Shown here: piece by piece, positions 1 to 8,292 of the stretch
Layout of the letters: each line of letters starts with the position of its first letter
Position numbering within the stretch: position 1 is the stretch's first letter
Origin: a bacterium
GTDB taxonomy: Bacteria > UBA10199 > 2-02-FULL-44-16 > JAAZCA01
Assembly (NCBI GenBank): GCA_021810905.1
Contig: JAJZQH010000004.1
Coordinates: forward strand, 1 to 64,000
Direction: 5' to 3'
DNA length: 64,000 nucleotides
Notes under the pieces: generated by a model
What the model was told of the DNA's origin: nothing
Database searches by the model: none
The model's input: only the letters and a program-made list of their open reading frames with translations
Translations under genes and position numbers: made by a program

Positions 1-131
1 TGAACTGCTTCGTATGATTTCGTCGTGGTCTTCTCATCCCTTGCTCCTTTCGGTCCGTGCCTTACACGAACGTGAAAAGCAAGGCTATCACTTAACTACT
101 TGTCCAATCTTCCGGCTCCGGCTCTGACAAC

Positions 132-293
132 GTGAGCTATAATACTTTCAAGATAGAGGACGATCGGATGATCGAGCGCGCGATGAACGGCCTGCCGCAG
201 GAGCGAAGCATGCGCGATAAGTTCGACACCGACATGCAGTTCGTCAACGCCTCGCGCGGGATCAACTCGTATTCCTTCTCGCCGCGCCAGTGA
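132..293 (+). CDS. Possible small protein, 53 aa
   Basis: A short open frame runs from a GTG (or an ATG at 168) to a TGA at 291. The product would be acidic/basic mixed and hydrophilic, without a signal peptide, membrane segment or motif that I recognise. It converges on zwf. A frame stop lies about 30 bases upstream of the GTG, so it is not simply the tail of a long gene, although a decayed 3' remnant is possible. There is no clear ribosome binding site. The first 131 bases of the window show nothing codable. Confidence 0.3.
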   Translation: MSYNTFKIEDDRMIERAMNGLPQERSMRDKFDTDMQFVNASRGINSYSFSPRQ

Positions 294-355
294 AAGAGCT
301 GCATCTCCGGGTGCTCAACCGGCTCCATCCGAACCGCTATATCGTATTATTTCCT

Positions 356-1897
356 TCAGAGCGGCCGCCACTTTCTGCCGCCTCGTTCGATCAGCCGGTC
401 GGCCTCCGCGGGCCCCGCAGTCCCCGCTTCGTAGCTCACGAGCGGAGGGGCATCGCCTCCGGCCCACGCCTCCCGAACTGGATCGATCAAAGCCCAGGCT
501 GCTTCAAGGGCGTCGCTCCGAATGAAGAGCGTCTGATCGCCGCGCATGCAATCGAGTAGCAGCCGTTCATAGGCATCAGGCAAGTCGGCGCCGAAGGCCT
601 CGCGGTACCGGAAGTCCATCGCGAGCCGGCTGATGCAGAGTTTTGCGCCGGGACCTTTGGCCAGGATGGAGAGCGAGATCCCCTCGTCGGGCTGCACCGT
701 GAATACGAGCTCGTTTGCCGCAAGATCCTGGGGCACCATCAGCTCGAACATCGAATGCGGCACGTGCTTGAAAGTCAGTGCGATCTCGCTGCAGCGATGT
801 GAGAGACGCTTGCCGGATCGCAGATAGAAGGGCACTCCCTGCCATCGCCAGTTGTCGATCCACAGCTCGGCCGCGGCGAACGTCTCGACGTCGGAGTCGT
901 GCGCGGCGCCTTCTTCCTCGCGATAAGCCTTCGCGTCCTCGTCACCCACGCGTCCGCGCGCGTACTGCCCGCGCACGATCGGCAGCTCTGTATTCTGCTG
1001 CACGATGGGCCGAATGGCGCGCAGGAGTTTTACCCGCTCGTCGCGCACGCGTTCGGCATCGAACGATGCGGGCGGTTCCATTGCGATGATGGCCAGCATC
1101 TGCAGGAGGTGATTCTGGAACATGTCTCGCAGGAGTCCGCTCCCTTCGTAGTAGCGGCTCCGGTGTCCCACGCCTTCCGCTTCCGCGACCGTGATCTGTA
1201 CGTGATCGATATACTGATGATTCCAGAGCGGCTCGAAGATGGCGTTGGCGAATCGGAACATGAAGAGATTCTGCACCGTCTCTTTCCCGAGATAATGATC
1301 GATGCGGTAGATCTGATCTTCTGCGAGGTGTTCGCGCAACTTCCGATCGAGCTCACGTGCAGTCGCCAGGTCGCTGCCGAAGGGTTTTTCCACGACCACC
1401 CGCGCGCACGCAGGCATGGCGGCGCACGGAGAGACGAGCCCCGTTCGTCCCAGCTGGGCGACAATCGAAGGAAACACTTCCGGAGGGAGCGCGAGGTAGA
1501 AGATATTGGCCCCCGGCGTACCGCGGCCCGCGGCGTTCTGCGTGAGCTTCTGCGCAAGATTCTTGTACGCGAGCTCATCATCGTAATCGCCCTGCAGATA
1601 ATCGAAGCGGTGAGCGAAACGCTGGATATCGTCGGACGCGGCATCTGCGCAGGAGAGACCGATCGCGTCGCACGCCTTATGTCGAAATTCTTCGGACGTC
1701 ATCGGCATACGCGCAAAGCCGATGACATCGAAGGGATCGGGGAGAAGCCCGCGCTTGAAGAGGTTGAAAATGGCGGGGATAAGCTTGCGATACGTGAGAT
1801 CGCCGGATGCGCCGAAGATCACGAGCGTGCATGGATCCGGCGGCGCCTCGGCGCAAACGATAGGGCTTTCACGGAGATGGGTCTCGAACTTAACCAT
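356..1897 (-). CDS. zwf: Glucose-6-phosphate 1-dehydrogenase
   Basis: This cytosolic enzyme oxidises glucose-6-phosphate to 6-phosphogluconolactone with NAD(P)+, the entry step of the oxidative pentose phosphate pathway. The 513-residue protein has the usual family length. Its N-terminal dinucleotide-binding loop GASGDLTYRK is at residues 29-38, EKPFGSDL follows, and the signature RIDHYLGKE with the catalytic His is near residue 200. A GAGGAG ribosome binding site precedes the ATG by about 8 bases. It lies 18 bases downstream of gnd on the same strand, so the two form a gnd-zwf operon supplying NADPH and pentoses. Nothing looks truncated. Confidence 0.97.
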   Translation of the reverse strand: MVKFETHLRESPIVCAEAPPDPCTLVIFGASGDLTYRKLIPAIFNLFKRGLLPDPFDVIGFARMPMTSEEFRHKACDAIGLSCADAASDDIQRFAHRFDYLQGDYDDELAYKNLAQKLTQNAAGRGTPGANIFYLALPPEVFPSIVAQLGRTGLVSPCAAMPACARVVVEKPFGSDLATARELDRKLREHLAEDQIYRIDHYLGKETVQNLFMFRFANAIFEPLWNHQYIDHVQITVAEAEGVGHRSRYYEGSGLLRDMFQNHLLQMLAIIAMEPPASFDAERVRDERVKLLRAIRPIVQQNTELPIVRGQYARGRVGDEDAKAYREEEGAAHDSDVETFAAAELWIDNWRWQGVPFYLRSGKRLSHRCSEIALTFKHVPHSMFELMVPQDLAANELVFTVQPDEGISLSILAKGPGAKLCISRLAMDFRYREAFGADLPDAYERLLLDCMRGDQTLFIRSDALEAAWALIDPVREAWAGGDAPPLVSYEAGTAGPAEADRLIERGGRKWRPL

Positions 1898-1915
1898 AGA
1901 GCGTCTCCTCTCGCG

Positions 1916-2818
1916 TCACGCCTTCTTGATCTCGTGACCTCCGAATTCATTGCGCAGAGCAGCCAGCACCTTGTCCGCAAACGCGTCGCCCTCGCGCGAA
2001 CGAAAACGCTCGAAGAGCGCGTGCGCAAGCGTGGTGGCGGGCACGGCCGTTTCGATCGCCTGCTGAACTGTCCAGCGGCCCTCGCCGGAGTCCTCGACAT
2101 ACCCCTTGATGCCGGAGAGCTCCGGATCTTTTTTCAACGCCGACGCCAGAAGTTCCAGCAGCCAGGAGCGCACCACGCTTCCCTGATTCCAGAGGTTCGC
2201 GATATCGGCGAGTTTGATTTTTCCTTCAAAGGGCGCGGCGCGAAGTATCTCAAAGCCTTCGGCGTATGATTGCATCATCGCGTATTCGATTCCGTTGTGC
2301 ACCATCTTGACGAAGTGGCCTGCGCCGACGGGACCGCAGTGGAGAAAGCCGTCCTTCGGTGCGAGCGTTGCGATGAGCGGCTCGATGCGTTCGACATCCG
2401 CGCGCTCGCCGCCGAGCATGGTGCAATAGCCGATGGAAAGACCCCATATCCCGCCGGAGACGCCGGCATCCACATAATGGATCCCCCTGGGAGCCAGCGA
2501 CTCCGCATGACGGATATCATCCTTATAATAGCTGTTGCCGCCGTCGACGATGATATCCCCTGGAGCCAGCATGCCGGCGAGTGCGTCGATCTGCGCATCG
2601 ACCGGGCCGCCGGCTGGGAGCATGATCCATACGATGCGCGGCGGCGCGAGCTTGCCCACCAGCTCCTCCAGCGATGAAGTACCCACCGCACCCTCGGCAA
2701 CGATCTGATCCACTTTGCCCGGACTTCGGTTATATGCCACAACCTCATGCCCGCCGCGCATCAATCTGCGGGCCATGTTCATTCCCATTCGTCCAAGCCC
2801 CACGAGTCCGATCTGCAT
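1916..2818 (-). CDS. gnd: 6-phosphogluconate dehydrogenase, decarboxylating (short form)
   Basis: It oxidatively decarboxylates 6-phosphogluconate to ribulose-5-phosphate. The Rossmann motif GLVGLGRMGMNMA is at the N-terminus. DGGNSYYKDD, GVSGGIWG and KMVHNGIEYAMMQ carry the substrate-binding and catalytic Lys/Asn residues of the family. At 300 residues it belongs to the short type (GndA/YqeC-like, as in many non-enteric bacteria) rather than the 470-residue form, and such enzymes often prefer NAD+. A GAGGAG site lies just upstream of the ATG. It is the promoter-proximal gene of the gnd-zwf pair, and its partner catalyses the preceding reaction. Confidence 0.95.
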   Translation of the reverse strand: MQIGLVGLGRMGMNMARRLMRGGHEVVAYNRSPGKVDQIVAEGAVGTSSLEELVGKLAPPRIVWIMLPAGGPVDAQIDALAGMLAPGDIIVDGGNSYYKDDIRHAESLAPRGIHYVDAGVSGGIWGLSIGYCTMLGGERADVERIEPLIATLAPKDGFLHCGPVGAGHFVKMVHNGIEYAMMQSYAEGFEILRAAPFEGKIKLADIANLWNQGSVVRSWLLELLASALKKDPELSGIKGYVEDSGEGRWTVQQAIETAVPATTLAHALFERFRSREGDAFADKVLAALRNEFGGHEIKKA

Positions 2819-2845
2819 ATAGTCTCCTCACGTAATGACGCAGTC

Positions 2846-4429
2846 TTATCGCACGCCCGTGACCGGTTGCATCTTTGTGTCGCAGGCGCCGCCCACGGTC
2901 ACAGCCTTCGTATCTTCAGTACCCGTGCACGCTTCACCGCGGTCGCGGAGCTTGCATCGTATTGCGATCGATCCTCCAGACCCTATCCACGAAGGCATCT
3001 TCCTGTAGCGGCCGATCTCCTTGAAATGGCAGCCGCGCGGGATGCCGTAGGGAGTGCATCCGGAAGAGCTTTTGAGACTCACTTTTTTCGCGTCCAGGAC
3101 AAAGCCGGGATAGCTGTCTACGACGGAGGTAATGTCTCGATCGCGGCTCGGCTCCAGATTGAACTTTTTGAAGAGATAGCCGCCGTCGACTCTGCCTTCA
3201 ACTTCGACGCGCGTGTTGGCGATCAGGGCGAAGTCATCTCCTCTTTTCGCCACAGCGCCGGTTATGTACTCCACGCGCGGATCTTCCGGGAAGCACTTGC
3301 CCATGGCAGGGGGGTGATAGTAGTGCCTGAGTCCCTTGAGCGCCGAGAGCGGCGTGTCTGGAAAAACGTGCGCGAGATCGCTCTCATCGCCGAAGAGTAT
3401 ACGCTCTACGTCGGCCTCGTTCTGCTCGTACATCCTGCGTATCTTCTTGTAATAGTCGGCATTGAAATCGCGGCCCTCGCCGGCGCCCGCGGGGCCCCGA
3501 TCCTCGCTCAGATCGGATCGTAGAAAGCAGGAGGTCAGACCCGAGATCTGGGTGATGAATTCGTCCCAGATATTGTATTGCGAGATCTTCGAGGAGACCC
3601 CCTGAAAATCTCCCGAATACCCGCATCCCTGGCCCCGCGAGCATGATTCACGACCGCGGTTGCGGATCGAGAGCGCGATGATGTTCCGCTCGCAGGCGCC
3701 GTAGGCACTGCAGCCGCGATCCAGGTCGCCTTCAAAGAGAGCGGTGCGCATCGTGTAATCGAGGTGTCTGGCGCGAGCGAGGTTTTCCGCGGGCCAGCGG
3801 TTTCTGTTTGCCGAGACGAAGCGATCCCACGCCAGCTCGAGTGAGCCGCGTCGGCCTATGAGGGAGGAGTTGGCCTCCTCGCACTGCGCCGAGTTGTGAA
3901 ACGCGCGTACGATTTCGTCGAGGCCATCGGCGGCATCATCGGTTTTTCGCGCTCCGCCGGCACGCGGCGGATCGAAGAACGGAGGCTTGTCGATCTTGTA
4001 GAGCCTGCGAACGTCGATTACATATTTTACGCCGGCGTCGCAGTGGTTGTTGGGCACGGTCATGGAGTTACGTGCTGCCACTGCTGCCCTGAATTTATCG
4101 GCATCCGCGCGCGTGGCGGTTTTCGAATCGACCACGATCTCGAATCCCACGAACGGGGTGCCGCCGGCGTCGGTAAGCGGGGCGCCGTTTCGGATCACGA
4201 GGCAGGGGACGACGGAGCTGCCCTGGGCGAGCGAACCCGCAGGGATCATATTTCCACGCTCGAACGATTCGACCGTGTAGTACGGCGTGTCGATCGGCCC
4301 GCTGAAATCATAGAGCGTCATGACCGGCGTGGCCGGGATTTCCGCCCACGCCCATCCGGGGAGGCAGAGCGCAAGCGCGAAGAGAAGTCCAATAAGAGGC
4401 CGATTGAGATTTTGTCTGAGGTTGTTCAT
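2846..4429 (-). CDS. Secreted cysteine-rich protein of unknown function
   Basis: A 527-residue protein starting at the ATG at 4429 has a cleavable signal peptide, with a hydrophobic core at about residues 11-27 and a likely cut after WAWA. The mature part holds 14 or so cysteines, several in closely spaced pairs, suggesting a disulphide-stabilised periplasmic or surface protein. A Gly/Arg-rich segment lies in the middle. I recognise no catalytic motif or family. The in-frame TTG at 4450 is possible, but the ATG gives the better signal peptide. It lies 27 bases upstream of gnd on the same strand, so it may be cotranscribed, but no functional link is evident. Confidence 0.8.
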   Translation of the reverse strand: MNNLRQNLNRPLIGLLFALALCLPGWAWAEIPATPVMTLYDFSGPIDTPYYTVESFERGNMIPAGSLAQGSSVVPCLVIRNGAPLTDAGGTPFVGFEIVVDSKTATRADADKFRAAVAARNSMTVPNNHCDAGVKYVIDVRRLYKIDKPPFFDPPRAGGARKTDDAADGLDEIVRAFHNSAQCEEANSSLIGRRGSLELAWDRFVSANRNRWPAENLARARHLDYTMRTALFEGDLDRGCSAYGACERNIIALSIRNRGRESCSRGQGCGYSGDFQGVSSKISQYNIWDEFITQISGLTSCFLRSDLSEDRGPAGAGEGRDFNADYYKKIRRMYEQNEADVERILFGDESDLAHVFPDTPLSALKGLRHYYHPPAMGKCFPEDPRVEYITGAVAKRGDDFALIANTRVEVEGRVDGGYLFKKFNLEPSRDRDITSVVDSYPGFVLDAKKVSLKSSSGCTPYGIPRGCHFKEIGRYRKMPSWIGSGGSIAIRCKLRDRGEACTGTEDTKAVTVGGACDTKMQPVTGVR

Positions 4430-4544
4430 AGAGCGCGGCGGAGTATCCAATTATTTTCGCGGAAGATCAATTATTCATGGAAGAATTGCGCGCCGAGATA
4501 CACGATGCTACATTCATGCACAGAATATTGGAGGTCGGGATATC

Positions 4545-4820
4545 ATGAGCATCGCAGAGATCGTCATGCTCTTCTGTTTCGGGATCGGCTGGCCCATCTC
4601 GATAGCCAAGAGCCTGCGCACGAAGATCGTCGCGGGCAAGAGCCCTGTTTTCATGACCGTGGTGGCCACGGGTTACGTGGCCGGGATCGTTCACAAATAC
4701 TATTTTGGCTGGGACTGGGTCGTTGCGCTCTATGTGCTCAATCTCCTCATGGTCCTCGTCGACCTCGCACTCTATTTCCGATATCTCCCCCGCGACCGTG
4801 TTCGCGTGCTGCCGGGTTGA
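4545..4820 (+). CDS. Small three-helix membrane protein, PQ-loop-like
   Basis: The 91-residue product has three predicted membrane helices, at about residues 3-20, 34-50 and 56-77. The segment FGIGWPISIAKSLRTK, followed by a GKS turn, resembles small PQ-loop/SemiSWEET-like proteins found scattered in bacteria, but I cannot name a substrate. GGAGGT at about 4530 sets the ATG at 4545. Its last 74 bases overlap the 3' end of the convergent ada gene, so both reading frames are used in the overlap. Confidence 0.75.
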   Translation: MSIAEIVMLFCFGIGWPISIAKSLRTKIVAGKSPVFMTVVATGYVAGIVHKYYFGWDWVVALYVLNLLMVLVDLALYFRYLPRDRVRVLPG

Positions 4821-5892
4821 TCTCTCTCATTCCCTGTTCCAGATCGAGCAGCCATTTCTTGCGCCACAGCCCGCCGCCGTAGCCGGTGAGCGAGCCGTCC
4901 GCGCCGACGACGCGGTGACACGGTATGAGGATCGCGATCCGGTTGTCGCCGTTGGCCCGCGCGACGGCGCGGACCGCGGAAGGGACACCCGCGATCTTCG
5001 CCTGCTCGGCGTACGAGCGCGTCTGACCATAGGGGATGGTGAGCAGACTGTCCCAGGCCTTTCGCTGGAATTCCGTCCCGCGCATATCGAGCTTTGATTC
5101 GAAGCGCTTGAGCTTCCCGGCAAAGTAGCGGTTGAGTTCATCAGACAGGAGCTCGAAGTGAGGGCTCTTGCCGGGTAGTAATCTTGCGCGAAATAATTTC
5201 TTGAGCCGTTCGATCTGTGTTTCGATCATGCGCCTGTCGACGAACTCGAAGAGGCAGATGCCTGCATCGCTGGCGCCCGCGAGCATGGGGCCCAGCGGCG
5301 TCTCTATCCTCGTGACGGCGATCACCGCGCCTTCCTGACCCTTGGCGGTTCCCGAAGCGCGAGTGGGAGGAGCTCCGAGCGCCTTGCGGAACGCATCGCC
5401 GAAACCGGAGAGCGATTCCCATCCATGATCGAACGCTGCAGCGGTGGCCGTGTCGCCTTGTTTAATGCGTCCGAACGCGGCGCTTATACGAAGGGCGCGG
5501 ACGTAACCCTGGAAGGTCATGCCGTGATTTTTTTTGAACCAGCGGCGAAGCGTGGCGGGCTCGATCCCCCGCGAACGCAGATCCGAATCGCGCAGCCTGA
5601 GGCTCGGGTCCGCTTCGACTTCAGCCATGAGCCGGCGCACGGGCTCGGGCGTTGAATCTGGCGGCTCCACGGGGCGGCAGATGCGGCATGGCCGATAGCC
5701 GCCCAGCAGCGCTTCCTGCGCGGTGGGCAGGAATACGACGTTCTCGGGGCGAGGTTTCCTGGCGGTGCAGGCAGGGCGGCAGAAGATGCCGGTAGTCGTG
5801 ATGCAGGCGAAGAATACGCCGTCAAAGGACGCATCCTTCTCTACAAGTGCGCGGTACATGGTCTTGCTGTCTGGCATGATCTGTTTTGTCAT
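4747..5892 (-). CDS. ada: Bifunctional Ada: methylation-response activator and alkyltransferase
   Basis: Ada repairs methylated DNA and, once methylated itself, activates alkylation-response genes. The 381-residue protein has the full architecture. The N-terminal zinc-thiol domain carries C38, C42, C69 and C72 at the same numbers as E. coli Ada. An AraC-type helix-turn-helix spans roughly residues 85-180 (LRRWFKKNHGMTF). The C-terminal O6-alkylguanine transferase domain has the acceptor Cys in IPCHRVVG, preceded by the Asn-containing ARANGDN. It stands alone, without an alkA or alkB neighbour. No family-typical Ada box was identified. Its 3' end overlaps the small membrane protein gene on the other strand. 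Confidence 0.94.
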   Translation of the reverse strand: MTKQIMPDSKTMYRALVEKDASFDGVFFACITTTGIFCRPACTARKPRPENVVFLPTAQEALLGGYRPCRICRPVEPPDSTPEPVRRLMAEVEADPSLRLRDSDLRSRGIEPATLRRWFKKNHGMTFQGYVRALRISAAFGRIKQGDTATAAAFDHGWESLSGFGDAFRKALGAPPTRASGTAKGQEGAVIAVTRIETPLGPMLAGASDAGICLFEFVDRRMIETQIERLKKLFRARLLPGKSPHFELLSDELNRYFAGKLKRFESKLDMRGTEFQRKAWDSLLTIPYGQTRSYAEQAKIAGVPSAVRAVARANGDNRIAILIPCHRVVGADGSLTGYGGGLWRKKWLLDLEQGMREINPAAREHGRGGDIGNRVRGRRGP

Positions 5893-6019
5893 GGCGGCAA
5901 GTTACTCCGGCTTCGCAAAGAGCGACAACCGAAAAATGGACTACTAATTTTTTTTTGTGTCAAACCCCCTATTTCGGCCAGGCGCCCCTTTTCAAGGGTC
6001 GGCGGGCTTTCATAATGAA

Positions 6020-6048
6020 TTGACAACCGGCCGCCAAGGTCGTAAATG
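6020..6048 (+). promoter_or_regulatory. sigma70-type promoter for the zinc-ribbon gene cluster
   Basis: A perfect -35 TTGACA (6020-6025) is followed after 17 bases by TAAATG (6043-6048) as a -10. The ATG of the zinc-ribbon gene lies 32 bases further on. This promoter could drive the whole run through rnhA. Confidence 0.7.
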
Positions 6049-6079
6049 AGGCAATCCATTTTTGAAAACCGGAGAATTG

Positions 6080-6829
6080 ATGACAGCCTCATTCGAAGAC
6101 CAACTGGCATTCCTGAGCGAACTTCAAGATATCGATCTGGACCTTCACACACTCAATAAGACTCTGGCTGCCCTGCCCGAAAAGATCGCTGCGGCCGAAT
6201 CCGCCTATTCCGAAGTAAAACAGAAATTCGACGCTTTAAAGGCCGAACTGGCCGAGGTGGAGCATAACAAGCGAACCGACGAGTCCGAGCTTGCCGCCTC
6301 GGTCGAACATCTGCGTGAGCGGGAGGCAAAGCTCTACGCGATAAAGACAAACAAAGAATACCAGGCCGCCATCAAGGAGGTCTCCGAAGGCAAGCGAATG
6401 AATCGCGAGCGCGAAGACCGCATCCTGGCCGCCATGGAACGAATAGAGGCCCTTTCTAAAGAAATCACGCAACTCGAGAGCGAATGTGCCGAAAAGGAAG
6501 GTGCGCTGACGGCCGGCCGCGAGGCTGTACAAGCGGAAGAAGAGGCAATACTCGCGAGGATAAAGACGGAGTCGGCGAGGAGACCGGAACTGCTTCGGCG
6601 CATCGAAAAAGACGTGCTCAGAAAATACGACACCGTGAGGAGTCGCCACGCACAGGCGATGGCCGGAGTCACCCAGGGCATCTGCCAGGGCTGCTCCACT
6701 CGGGTTCCTCCTCAGCTGTATAATGAAATGCTGAGGCGCGAGAGCTTTAAAGTTTGTCCCAGCTGCCAGCGCCTGTTGTACGTGGTGGCGGCGAGCGCGG
6801 AAGCGGAAGAGGGCGAAGAGAAAAAGTAG
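6080..6829 (+). CDS. C4-type zinc-ribbon coiled-coil protein (DUF164/CdsZ family)
   Basis: The product is almost entirely a long alpha-helical coiled coil (about residues 5-185) followed by a C4 zinc ribbon, with CQGC and CPSC knuckles near residues 207-235. This is the architecture of the DUF164 family, linked in other bacteria to nucleic-acid or ribosome-associated roles. The start is set by GGAG at 6071 with 5-base spacing to ATG 6080; an upstream in-frame TTG at 6062 is less likely. Downstream lie a small protein gene, RNase HI and the RNase P RNA, a neighbourhood that fits RNA/nucleic-acid metabolism. The exact function is not deduced here. Confidence 0.9.
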   Translation: MTASFEDQLAFLSELQDIDLDLHTLNKTLAALPEKIAAAESAYSEVKQKFDALKAELAEVEHNKRTDESELAASVEHLREREAKLYAIKTNKEYQAAIKEVSEGKRMNREREDRILAAMERIEALSKEITQLESECAEKEGALTAGREAVQAEEEAILARIKTESARRPELLRRIEKDVLRKYDTVRSRHAQAMAGVTQGICQGCSTRVPPQLYNEMLRRESFKVCPSCQRLLYVVAASAEAEEGEEKK

Positions 6830-6867
6830 GACAAAGCAAATACCATTCAACCCATGAGGAGGACGCC

Positions 6868-7164
6868 ATGAAGAAAATCACTACGATGCCAAAGGCAACG
6901 CTGGCCGAACTGCTCCTCTTTCTGGCGGAGAATGAGGGCTTCTCTTCGGTGAAGGAACTCAAGGGCGGATTTACGGTTTCGGAAGTGCGCGCGGCGCTGC
7001 GAGAGGTTGCTCGCGAGCTCGCCGTTGAGGCGGAATTGGAAGGCGATACGCACGATGCACACGCGGAACCGGAATTATCGTCCAGGACCCGCGAGATTAT
7101 CTCGTCACTTTCGCGCAGCGACAGCGAAAAACTCCTCTCGGCATTCGGCCTTACTTCAAAGTGA
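6868..7164 (+). CDS. Small hypothetical protein, 98 aa
   Basis: A strong GAGGAGG site at about 6855 precedes ATG 6868. The acidic, helical protein has an N-terminal stretch (about residues 8-45) resembling a compact helix-turn-helix-like fold and a charged C-terminal helix with SSLSRSDSEK. There is no signal peptide or cysteine. I do not recognise a family. It sits 38 bases after the zinc-ribbon gene and 26 bases before rnhA, so the three are probably one transcript. Confidence 0.75.
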   Translation: MKKITTMPKATLAELLLFLAENEGFSSVKELKGGFTVSEVRAALREVARELAVEAELEGDTHDAHAEPELSSRTREIISSLSRSDSEKLLSAFGLTSK

Positions 7165-7190
7165 ATCCCTGATTTTTATCCGAGGTAACT

Positions 7191-7595
7191 GTGGCTGACA
7201 TCATTATATATACTGACGGCGCGGCGCGCGGCAATCCGGGGCCGGCCGGGGCAGGTGCGGTTCTTTCGACCGAAGGCGGCGAGCTGATCGCCGAGGTTTC
7301 CGAATATCTCGGCGAGATGACGAACAACCAGGCGGAATACAGGGCGCTTCTGCTGGCTCTGCTTGAAGCGAAGCGGCATGGCGCAACGCGGCTTGAGATT
7401 TATTCGGATTCGGAGCTTATGGTGAAACAGTTGCGCGGTGAGTACCGCGTCAAGAACGACGGACTCAAGCCGCTGTACGCGGAGATCCTTCGTCACTTGC
7501 GGCAGATCGGTCGATATACTATAGAACATGTACCGCGCGAGAAGAACTCACTCGCTGACGCGCTGGCAAATCGGGCGATAGATGAAAAACAATAG
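7191..7595 (+). CDS. rnhA: Ribonuclease HI-like protein
   Basis: It cleaves RNA in RNA-DNA hybrids. The 134-residue product carries the RNase H fold with the active-site acids: YTDGAARGNPGPAG (Asp), NNQAEYRALLLAL (Glu), YSDSELMVKQ (Asp) and the C-terminal N-S-L-A-D (Asp). This short form, without the basic protrusion of E. coli RNase HI, resembles the YpdQ/Sto-type enzymes. The start is GTG 7191, with GAGGT just upstream. It is directly followed by the RNase P RNA gene. Confidence 0.9.
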   Translation: MADIIIYTDGAARGNPGPAGAGAVLSTEGGELIAEVSEYLGEMTNNQAEYRALLLALLEAKRHGATRLEIYSDSELMVKQLRGEYRVKNDGLKPLYAEILRHLRQIGRYTIEHVPREKNSLADALANRAIDEKQ

Positions 7596-7649
7596 CCTTC
7601 GGCGCGAAATAAATGAAGGCCACAGTTTTTTTGCTGATCTTTGAAATGA

Positions 7650-8175
7650 TGGCGCAGGTCGAACGGCCGCTTCGCCGCGCAAGCGGCGGGGAGGAAAGTC
7701 CGAGCTCCACAGGATGCCATGCTGGATAACGTCCAGGCCCCGGCTATTGTTCGGAGATGACGGGGACGGAAAGTGCCACAGAGAAGAGACCGCCTTGAGG
7801 TTGTCGAGGGGCAAGCCCTTCGATGCGCCGACCTACGGTCGGCTTACTCAGGGCAAGGGTGAAACGGCGAGGTAAGAGCTCACCGCGTTCCCGGCGACGG
7901 GAACGGCACGGAAAACCCCATGGGGAGCAAGGCCAAGCAGTCATCCCGGTGCGCCGCAAGGCGCGCCGCAGGGCGATCCGTCCAATGCAGCTTAAAATGC
8001 GGCGGGATGGCGGGTAGGTTGCTCGAGGTCGTCGGCAACGGCGATCCCAGATTAATGGCCGTTACCTGACTACAGTTAAAAGGGAAATCGAATCGATCAA
8101 CTTTTACCTTTCAACTTAAAACTTTGAACTTTTAACTGTAGTCAGGGACAGAACTCGGCTTACAGGCCTGCGCAT
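7650..8175 (+). ncRNA. rnpB: RNase P RNA, type A, with expanded P19
   Basis: This is the catalytic RNA of RNase P, which matures tRNA 5' ends. The universally conserved GAGGAAAGTCCG (from 7691) and ACAGAACTCGGCTTA (from about 8149) form P4. P1 is GCGCAGGTC (7652) against GGCCTGCGC (8165). P2 is AACGGCC (7662) against GGCCGTT (8057). GGGTGAAACGGCGAGGTAAGAGCTC corresponds to the conserved CR II/III region, described here only by its position around 7857-7885. The RNA is about 525 nt, longer than the usual 350-400. Much of the excess is a 17-bp hairpin between the P2 and P4 3' strands (the P19 site), entered separately. It lies 54 bases after rnhA on the same strand. Confidence 0.96.
8066..8145 (+). 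repeat. Heptamer-repeat hairpin inside RNase P RNA (P19)
   Basis: A perfect 17-base inverted repeat (8066-8082 against 8129-8145) encloses a 46-base loop. The right half reads as successive 7-nt units: CTTTTAC, CTTTCAA, CTTAAAA, CTTTGAA, CTTTTAA, CTGTAGT. Its position between the P2 and P4 3' strands equals helix P19 of other RNase P RNAs. The AT-rich unit composition is unlike the surrounding RNA and suggests a repeat that invaded the gene. Confidence 0.85.
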
Positions 8176-8186
8176 CTCCTTTTTTG

Positions 8187-8257
8187 GCCCCGCTCTCTTC
8201 CGGCCCCGCCTCAACCAGGCCGGCCGGGAGGGGTGGGGTATTTTTTTAGAAACCGCG
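8187..8257 (+). terminator. Rho-independent terminator of rnpB
   Basis: A long GC-rich stem (CCCCGC.CTC..CCGGCC against GGCCGG..GGGAG.GGGG) with a loop around 8210 is followed by seven T residues at about 8250. It starts some 12 bases after the end of P1 of the RNase P RNA. Confidence 0.7.
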
Positions 8258-8292
8258 CAACTTGAGAGACGCGGCGGACGATAAGAGGGTGA

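Noticed and set aside
899-2269. 456-residue open frame on the plus strand
   Set aside because: It is the antisense of zwf and gnd, whose motifs are unmistakable; the frame has no homology-like pattern or ribosome binding site.
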